Shown here one piece after another: positions 57,689 to 64,000 of a stretch of 64,000 bases of DNA. Origin of the DNA: Pegoplata infirma (lineage: Eukaryota; Arthropoda; Insecta; Diptera; Anthomyiidae). The stretch lies in assembly GCA_963921195.1 (NCBI GenBank), contig OY992540.1:44043890-44107889 (forward strand), written 5' to 3'. The position numbers and the translations under genes are program-made. Positions within the stretch are counted from its first letter, which is position 1, and the number at the start of each line of letters is the position of its first letter. Under the pieces are notes generated by a model. That model did not search any database and had not been told where the DNA came from. It was given only the letters and a program-made list of their open reading frames with translations.

Positions 57689-58168
57689 TTTTTCAGTATT
57701 TACTTTTCTAAAAAAGCGCAAATGAAAGTATGATTACGATCAGTATTTCTGGTAGTTACATATATTAAAGATACAATCTACAGAAGGTACAACGACTGGC
57801 GGGTGTGGTATCAGTGGTGATATTAGATCGGCACCCCAGACCGGCCTGGCAGTTATACTAAACATTCAGCACATGGACAATGTCCATTGGACATCTACGT
57901 CAAGAGCACAACAGCAAAATCGGATCTCAGGTTAAGAGAGTCGCAAATGCTTAAGCAACGCTCTTGGGGACACTCGACACAAGATTTTCAATACATCTCT
58001 AAGCAAGTGGTCAATCCAATGTCGTATATTTGTAAAATCAATGTTTACCCAACGTTAAAACAAAAGTCGAGAGATCGTTGGCCACTGTTAAAGGGTTCAC
58101 CGTCAAAAGTTTTCTTACTTTTGGCAAGCGTATGAGAATTTCTGATAGGGACTATTGCAGAATTTGTA

Positions 58169-59054
58169 CACTCAAAAAAATACGTTAGTAGATTTACAAA
58201 TTTTTTTTTTGCTAACGCTAGTTAGCTAACTTAGAAAATTTTTAGTTGAGATTAGCATGTTAGCAAAAAATTCTTGTAAACTTCATTTAGCACATTAGCA
58301 ATTTTAAACAAACTTTGAACTAATTTCTTTTGCTAAATTTGAAATTGAGATTACTACATTTTTACAAAATTTTTTGCTAATATTAGCAAAATAAATGGTA
58401 ATTTTTTTTTTATTTTCAGAACACTTAAAATGGCGCTATCTCGGAAACTAAGCCAGATAGAGCAAAATGGAGGCCATTTTTGGTTCTTAGAATCTCTATA
58501 GTATCGCCGGTCCTCTTGGCATGTGTGGACCCTAATGGGCCCTAACTTTGGATCCAAAAAAGTTAGCATTCCCGAAAAATTTGAAATGCTCATATCTCGG
58601 TAAATATTGCCGACACAACAAAAAGTCCAAGAGCGTTTTTGTAGCTCTCAACACGTAGAACAAGACCGCAAAATAGTCAAAAGCTCTCCGAGTAATATTT
58701 TTGAAGTTATCGAGTTTTTTAATTCTCAAGACCCCAGTGGTCCCCTATAATCACGTATCTCAAAAGCTAAGCAAGGTAGAGCGAAACGGACACAAATTTT
58801 GGATCAAAAACTATGACGATTTTTAAGGAACCCAACTAGGTCTAGGCCCATCGGGGTCTGGATCTATCGGGTCCGAACAAAATGGGGTCCTCAGATGTGT
58901 ATAAACTAAGTTCAAAAAAAAAATATTTAGTTAACTAATTATTGGCAAAACATTTTTGCTAACTTTAGCAAAAAAATTGTGGGTTCAAAATCAGCAAATT
59001 TTCTTGTAGGTTTACAAGCTTTTTTTGCTAACATTACAGTTTTTTTTTTGAGTG
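58169..59054. mobile_element. TA-TSD foldback (CACTCAAAA TIR) in the LINE
   Basis: CACTCAAAAAAATACGTTAG to cagttttttttttgagtg, TA each side (58167-58168, 59055-59056). Removing it restores the LINE frame FC-REVEES with equal length to 13996-14025. Interior: gctaacgctagttagctaac, gagatatgagc-type motifs shared with 5071 and 45730. Confidence 0.9.
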
Positions 59055-59170
59055 TAGGGAAGTGGAGGAGTCATTTAAGCACTTGTTATGTGAATGTCCG
59101 GATTTGATGAAAAGCCGTCTTAAGCATTCGGGCAAGGATTTTTCGATGACCTGGATAACCTTAACGGGGT

Positions 59171-59300
59171 CCCGTTAAGGCAATCCAGGTCATCAAAAAA
59201 TCTTCAATGACCTGGAAATCTTCATAAAATCCGGTCATTCATATAACAAGTGCTTAAATGACTTCTTCACTTCCCTAGAAATTCTGCAATTGACGTCTCT
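59171..59300 (-). repeat. Inverted duplication of the LINE tail
   Basis: The minus strand repeats 58141-58168 joined directly to 59057-59165 (aagcacttgttat, gcagaatttctagggaagtg). The dyad centre is at ccttaacggggtcccgttaagg (59158-59180). It lacks the TA element. Confidence 0.8.
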
Positions 59301-59484
59301 AACCGAAAATCTTAGGGAATCGGGATGGTTTTAGAGTATAACTTTGTTTCAGATCACAATTGGCCTTATGGCTTCCCAGTGAATTCGCCGAACGGCGAAC
59401 GCTCATCCAACCTAACCTTCATATATCAATACACACTTGTTATACCACGTACCACAGCTGAACGGACTACAAAGAGCGGTTGAT

Positions 59485-60715
59485 TTGGGAATTACTGGTT
59501 CTATGAGCACCACCCAAGGCGCAGCTGTGGACACAATGTTAGATATGCTTCCGTTGAACCTACATATTTAAGGAGAAGCTATGAAATCCTTGTGCAGGTT
59601 CCACAAAAGTGGAACATGGCATGGGGAGTACAATGTGGGACATGGTCGTCTGTTCAGTAGGCTATCGGAGCTTTGCTCGAAGTTTTCTATGTCTTTGGAC
59701 AGTACAACCTCTTGCATCGAGTTTGTTAGGAAGTTTACTGTAATATTTCCGAATTGCGAAGACTGGGGAAACGCATCAGACCTACTGGAAAATTACACGA
59801 ATACTTTCATGGATGGATCCAGTACCTAAAATGGCTCTGGGTCTGGTTAGTATTTGGACGATTGGACCAAATGATACAGTGCTATGGGGGAAATGGCTAC
59901 AGTATTTAAGACTGAAGTATTTGCTATTTTGGACGTGTCGACCTGGATAATTAGGAACAGAGGGAGGGATAGGAGAATCAGTATCTGCAATGACAGCCAG
60001 TCAGCGCTCATTGCACTTGAATCTCCAGTCACTAAAATCGTCCAGGAATGTAGACGCAAACTCAATGAGGTTTCACGTGGGAATAGCGTCAGTCTTTTGT
60101 GGGTTCCGGGTCATAGAGGAGTACGAGATTGCCGACTCTTTGGCAAATCTTGGCTCACAATTCCTCACAATCCGGAACCTCAGATTGGTATAGACTTGAA
60201 GTGGCTTATGCGTTGGGTCAACTCTCATATGAAAACAATTCTCATGGAAAGTTGGTAAAATGAGTTGGCATGCAAGAATACCAAACGTTTTGTGATTAGG
60301 CCAGACTAGAAAGTACTTAGCTAACTATCTACTTAATCTCAGTAGAATATACTTCACAAACTTACTGGCTTAATTACGGGGCACAATGCCTGTGCTCGTG
60401 ATATGACGAGATTTGGAGTCTTATCAGACCCATTATGTGCAGCTTGTCTTGAGCATGAGAACACCACTGAACATTACGTCTGTTGTTGTCCAGCGTTCTT
60501 AAGGGCTAGACTGCTGATATTGGGTTCTAATATTCTGTCAATGAACACGGTCCATCATAGACTTCCCTTGACTGATTTGCTGAAGTTTGGAAAAGCAACT
60601 GAAAAAAACAAGTACTTTTTTATTTTTATTCTTCTAAACCTTTTTTCACCCTCACTAATTCTTCATTTCAAGGTACGATACAATGGACTACTTGAAGTTT
60701 GAGCGCCATATGCTT
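59485..60715 (+). pseudogene. Second LOA-group LINE family: linker, RNase H and Cys tail
   Basis: Reads ITGSMSTTQGAAVDTMLDML, an LNLHI*GEAMKSLCR segment, CEDWGNAS, then RNase H: TFMDGSST (Asp kept, followed by a stop at 59827), VFKTEVFAI (Glu kept), ICNDSQSALIAL (Asp kept), LLWVPGHRGV and, in another frame, IADSLANLG (Asp kept). After a gap, LCAACLEHENTTEHYVCCCP is the Cys-rich tail. Thus all four RNase H acidic positions survive as codons but over at least two frames. It is more diverged from the 13170/49190 copies than they are from each other, so it is another family of the same group. Confidence 0.8.
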
Positions 60716-60720
60716 GCCTA

Positions 60721-61500
60721 AAAATTTCGAGATTTGTTGCGTGTCAATGACGTTGTAGAAAAGAAAATATTTATCACACGAAAAAATGGCGCCCAACGTG
60801 GGGCCATAGTTAAAAACACAATTTAATGTTCGCTCTGTTATAAATTCCGTAATAAATTTACTTCAAATAAATAATAAATATTATTTTTCTACCGTTTCAA
60901 AAATGTTGGTGCAGGGTAAAATAAGTGTATGTTGATTATATAACTACCCGAAATACGATTTCTAATCAAATTCTCATTTGAGATTTATCACGTGTCAATG
61001 ACATTGTAGAAAAAAAAACTATTTTTCACAGGGAAAATGGCGCCCAACATGGGGCCACAGATAAAAACACAATCTAGTGTCTGATCTGTTAAGAATTTCG
61101 TAATGAATTTACTTCAGAATTTAATATTTTATTTTTCTACAGTTTAAAAAATGTTTTATTTGTGTAACCATCATATAAATCATGTTATAAGTCAGCAGTA
61201 AATATTAATTTTCTATAGTTTCAAAAATGTTTCATTTGTGTAACCACAGGGTGGTGCAGGGTAAAATGAGGTTGTGAGGATGTATATAACTATCCGAAAT
61301 ACTGCTCCTAAACAGACTTTCTTTTGAAATTTACTACGTATCAAGGACACTGTAGAAAAGTAAATATTTATTACAGAAAAAAAAGGCGCCCAACTTGGGG
61401 CCACAGTTAAAAACAAAATCTCGGGTTCATTCTGCTACGAATTTTGTTATAAATTTACTTCCGCAGTAAATATTAGTTTTTAACAATATCAAAAATGTTT
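60721..61500 (+). repeat. Tandem units each with a tRNA-Lys primer-binding site
   Basis: Three units start gagatttgttgcgtgtcaat (60730), gagatttatcacgtgtcaat (60979) and gaaatttactacgtatcaag (61327). Each holds a primer-binding-site-like 18-mer: TGGCGCCCAACGTGGGGC (60787, perfect complement of the tRNA-Lys(CUU) 3' end with CCA), then one mismatch (61038) and two (61384). A following cagttaaaaacacaatctag and a ggtaaaat...atataactaycc segment with a TATA-like word complete the unit. They look like LTR-leader pieces of a Lys-primed retrotransposon turned into a tandem repeat. Confidence 0.65.
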
Positions 61501-62212
61501 CAATTCTGGAATTATTTCTCAAAATTTTAATTTTAGTAGGTACTTTTCTGAGTGTACTATAAGTTTGTTTTTTTTTTTGGTTAATTTTTTTAAATCAAAT
61601 AAATAAAAATACATAAAAATCCTATAACAAACATGATGATTATTTGATTTTACTATAGATTTTGATTGATTTGCTGGCGAGAGTTTTAGTTTGTATTTGT
61701 TTTTTACCATATACGGATATCTAATCTTTATAATACATACTCGTACTTTTGTTATATTTTTTTCCCCCCAAAAAGTAACTACTGTTTAAATATACTTTTT
61801 GGCCAAGCTTTTCAGATATTGTTTTTATTTTTATTATTATAATCAACTCGAAATCATGATGTTGGTTAGTGGTTTAAAAAAATAAATGCACTTCTTTTCT
61901 GTACTTATTGTATTTGTATTTGGCAATGAATTATTATCAACAATAAAATTTAAGGTTTTCCTTGTTATTGTTATTAAAATAAACCAGCATGATAAATTAT
62001 AATTTTTTTTTTTGGCTTAACTAAGTTTTGATTTAATAAATTTATGTTTAGTCTTATGATAATTATTTTCAAGTGGTGATTGTTTAATTTACATAACAAA
62101 TAAAAGTGATTATGGGATTTTTCTATGCAAACATTACCTCTGAATTTAATTTTTTTTTCTATTGGAAACTGGCTAAAGAAGAAGTGGTTTTTAAGCCATT
62201 CATTACCTTTTA
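61501..62212. other. AT-rich stretch without recognised feature
   Basis: ttctgagtgta at 61547 resembles the end of a TA element, with no partner found. No gene is supported. Confidence 0.5.
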
Positions 62213-62276
62213 AAACAGGGTATAATAAAGTTGGGCTAATGTTAGGAACTACCCGAAATATTAGTTCTAAACCATT
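62213..62276 (+). repeat. Fragment of the Lys-primed unit
   Basis: cagggtataataaagttggg and aactacccgaaatattagtt match 60914-60965 of the tandem units; cut by the foldback at 62277. Confidence 0.6.
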
Positions 62277-62582
62277 TAATGATGTAATTCGAAAAAGATC
62301 AATAGTAATTCGAAAATTCTACTTGTAAGTTGAAGATTTAATTTGAATTTCAAAGAGTCTACTTGTAATCCGAAGATTCCAATTCTCGAAGGTCCCAAAT
62401 GTAATTCAAAAATATCATTTGACTTCAATGGAATATTTGAATTACAAGTAAAATCTTGGAATTACGAATGGAATCTGTGAACTACAAGAGGAATCTTCGA
62501 ATTACAAACGAAATCATCGCATTACTAATGGAATCTTTAAACTAAAATTGATCTTTTTGAATTACTTCTGTAAATTGTGTAG
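62277..62582. mobile_element. Old copy of the CTACACCATTT foldback
   Basis: Left end gatgtaattcgaaaaagatc and right end gatctttttgaattacttct with gtgtag; inner units (gaattacaagtaaaatctt) are strongly diverged from those at 11643, so this is an older insertion of the same family. Confidence 0.7.
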
Positions 62583-62599
62583 AGCACTGTCACTGTCAG

Positions 62600-62905
62600 A
62601 AATTCTTTGCTACAACTGGTAAATTTCGTTCAGATTTCTGAAGCATAAGTGGACTGTGGAGAATTTTATCTATGTATGTGCTCATTTGCTATTTCATCGG
62701 TCGGATGTTTTTGCCCTATATGAAACCCAGGAGATGCTGATCCACATGATTTTCAAACACCGAGTATCACTTTCTATCTTCAGCACTATACTCTCTTGTC
62801 GGACACATCGAGAGGTCTGTAAAATACAGGGAGTACATTCTGCCTGCCTGGCTTCTTGATACAGAAGGTTCCTGTAACAATGTTAAACCTGAACTGTGAT
62901 CACGT
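62600..62905 (+). pseudogene. LOA-group reverse transcriptase fragment
   Basis: From 62762 one frame reads EYHFLSSALYSLVGHIERSV followed by KYREYILPAWLLDTEGSCNN, matching the block before and at the first catalytic Asp (xALHxLVxxIExxxxxxExxLAxFLDIEGAFNNV). A stop follows within a few codons (TGA at 62898). Homology before 62762 is doubtful. Only about 45 residues are secure. Confidence 0.6.
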
Positions 62906-62969
62906 GAAACGATAGTTGACCATCGACTAATAAAAATGATTTAAAATTTTTTAATGTTTCTGGATTATA

Positions 62970-63891
62970 AAGCGTGATCTATTTCGAGGTTCCCTACTTT
63001 TTTAAAGAAAAAAAACACAGAAAATTAAAATTTAATGGGGAATGTTTATTATCATTTGAAAGAACATTCTTTGGCATTTTTTTTTGAATATTATGTCTAT
63101 CAAATGTTGGCCGTTGCTACGTGGCAGATGGTCCATCCGTTGAGTACAGTTTTCGATGACTCGTTCGAGCATTTCGACTGGTAACTGGCGAATGACACGC
63201 GTGATGTTTTCCTCCAAGGCCTGAATCGAAACGGGGTTGTCCGTATAAACTTTAGATTTTACATATCCCCACAGGAGAAAGTCTAACGGTGTGACATCAC
63301 ACCATCTTGGTGGCCAATCGACCGGCCCAAAACGTGAAATTATGTGCTTACCGAAGTGTTCTCTCAATAAATCCATTGATTGATGCGATGTGTGGGAAGT
63401 GGCGCCGTCGAGCGGCTTCAGTTGTTGCACAAGCTGTATTTTGTACGCTTTCAATTTAAGATCTCGACGTAAAAAGCGCCAAGTCGTTCCATACGTTGCT
63501 GCGAGCGGCACCGAATCGACTCTCCATGGTCTTCGTGTACACTCACAGCTACGGCCGCTATATTTTCTTCACAGCGTGCTGGACGTGGTCTATTCGGTCG
63601 AATATTACCCAATAATGAATGCTGGGTCTCAAAATGGGTGATGGTGTTGCGAATAGTACGCTCAGTGGGCCGATTGTGTTGACCATAAGTTGAGCGAAGT
63701 GCACATACCTCACAGAACGTGAATTTTCGTAATAAAGTTGAACGATTTGTAAACGTTGTCCAGGCGTAAGTCTTTCCATTATGAAATGCCAAACAATACT
63801 AAACAAAAATAATATGACAGCATGACTCGACTCACATGTGATCTGTAAAAAAAAGGCTATTGAAAAAAGTATCTCTACTTGAATCACCCAT
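62970..63891 (-). mobile_element. Tc1/mariner-group element, internally deleted
   Basis: The element lies between TA (62968-62969) and TA (63892-63893). Its ends read AAGCGTGATC and, inverted, ATGGGTGATT, both leading to a TACTTTTTT block about 30 bp inside. At 922 bp it is shorter than a full element of this kind (about 1.3 kb), consistent with the deletion in its transposase. Confidence 0.75.
63032..63779 (-). pseudogene. Tc1/mariner-group transposase, frameshifted and deleted
   Basis: The start is the ATG at 63779 (MERLTPGQRLQIVQLYYENS, the N-terminal helix-turn-helix). A frameshift follows near 63705; the next frame gives CALRSTYGQHNRPTERTIRN and EENIAAVAVSV. A second frameshift near 63510 leads to ATYGTTWRFLRRDLKLKAYK and QLVQQLKPLD. 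There the sequence jumps to GATSHTSHQSMDLLREHFGK, WPPRWCDVTPLDFLLWGYVK and ends IIFKKKCQRMFFQM. The usual segment of roughly 150 residues between KPLD and the QQDGA block, with the first catalytic Asp (SDEAHF), is missing; the third acidic residue (CDVTPLD) is kept. The family cuts and pastes at TA by a DDE/D mechanism. This copy cannot be active. Confidence 0.85.
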
Positions 63892-63893
63892 TA

Positions 63894-64000
63894 CAACACT
63901 TTTTAATGATATAATGAAGAAAATCGCGTCAAAAAGTTTATGCATCGTCAACCGTTTTACATGATAAGCTCCCTGAAACAATTACCCAGATGGCAACGTC
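63894..64000. other. Window end, no feature
   Basis: Short flank of the transposon; nothing recognised. Confidence 0.5.

Larger units (their letters stand above)
57780..59400 (+). pseudogene. LOA-group LINE, reverse transcriptase end and Cys tail
   Basis: VQRLAGVVISGDIRSAPQTG (57787) is the region after the reverse transcriptase core; then a frame change and DIYVKSTTAKSDLRLRESQM with QRSWGHST. Most of RNase H is missing. RMRISDRDYCRIC runs into the TA element at 58169 and resumes at 59055 as REVEESFKHLLCECPDLMKS, then an inverted duplication (59171-59300), and the 3' end aatcccatccaacctaacctt-like near 59404. Compared with 13170-14284 about 600 bp are lost. Confidence 0.75.

Noticed and set aside
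45872..58593. Similar open frames at 45872-46123 (+) and 58354-58593 (-), suggesting a conserved small protein
   Set aside because: The nucleotide sequences are two copies of the same TA foldback interior, and similarity continues outside the frames; the related segment at 6596 has changed frame.
58354..58729. Minus-strand open frames in the TA foldback
   Set aside because: They lie entirely inside a mobile element that interrupts a LINE and contain no transposase motif.
1..64000. CRISPR-like array or bacterial gene cluster
   Set aside because: Direct repeats here are contiguous or dyad-symmetric satellites without unique spacers, and the window has eukaryotic splice signals and retroelements.

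Overview
This looks like an intron-rich, repeat-dense stretch of a brachyceran fly genome. The evidence is a strongly AT-rich base composition, a fly-style Asn/Ser/His-rich coding exon with a clean start context and splice sites, LOA- and CR1-group LINE remnants, Helentron-like elements carrying GTCY microsatellites (the 'mini-me' type known from Diptera), and many long-inverted-repeat DNA elements. A calyptrate fly (blow fly or house fly type) is my guess; the genus cannot be told from this sequence.

Only one convincing host coding segment is present: a plus-strand exon with its ATG at 34109 and a GT donor after 34859 (250 codons plus one base). A polypyrimidine tract and AG end at 34086, so non-coding exon(s) should lie upstream; 27.1-28.1 kb is a weak candidate for the promoter and first exon. 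No further exon was recognised, so the rest of the window is probably intron and intergenic DNA of this gene.

Nearly everything else is nested transposon debris. 1.1-7.2 kb: LOA reverse transcriptase remnant, an 8-bp-TSD hAT-like foldback and a TA-type foldback. 8.6-14.8 kb: hAT-like element with a 35-bp array, two CR1 fragments, a 20-bp-repeat foldback, a LOA RNase H fragment. 16.9-20.4 kb: large TA element with nested MITE, hAT and a second tandem-arm foldback. 21.8-33.3 kb: hAT-like, TA-type, Helentron-like and tRNA-like pieces. 35.2-42.6 kb: foldbacks and a near-perfect 638-bp palindrome. 43.7-46.6 kb: a duplicated block with younger insertions. 49.2-50.7 kb: LOA copy carrying two MITEs. 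53.2-56.1 kb: AAGTACTT array with higher-order structure. 57.8-62.9 kb: LOA remnants and a tandem repeat whose units each carry a tRNA-Lys primer-binding site. 63.0-63.9 kb: a Tc1/mariner-group transposase relic.

Several insertions can be dated relative to each other because a duplicated copy keeps the empty site (58169-59054, 44289-45021, 53356-54238) or because a target site duplication includes the edge of an older element (5071). No complete transposase or reverse transcriptase gene remains; each shows stops, frameshifts or lost catalytic residues.
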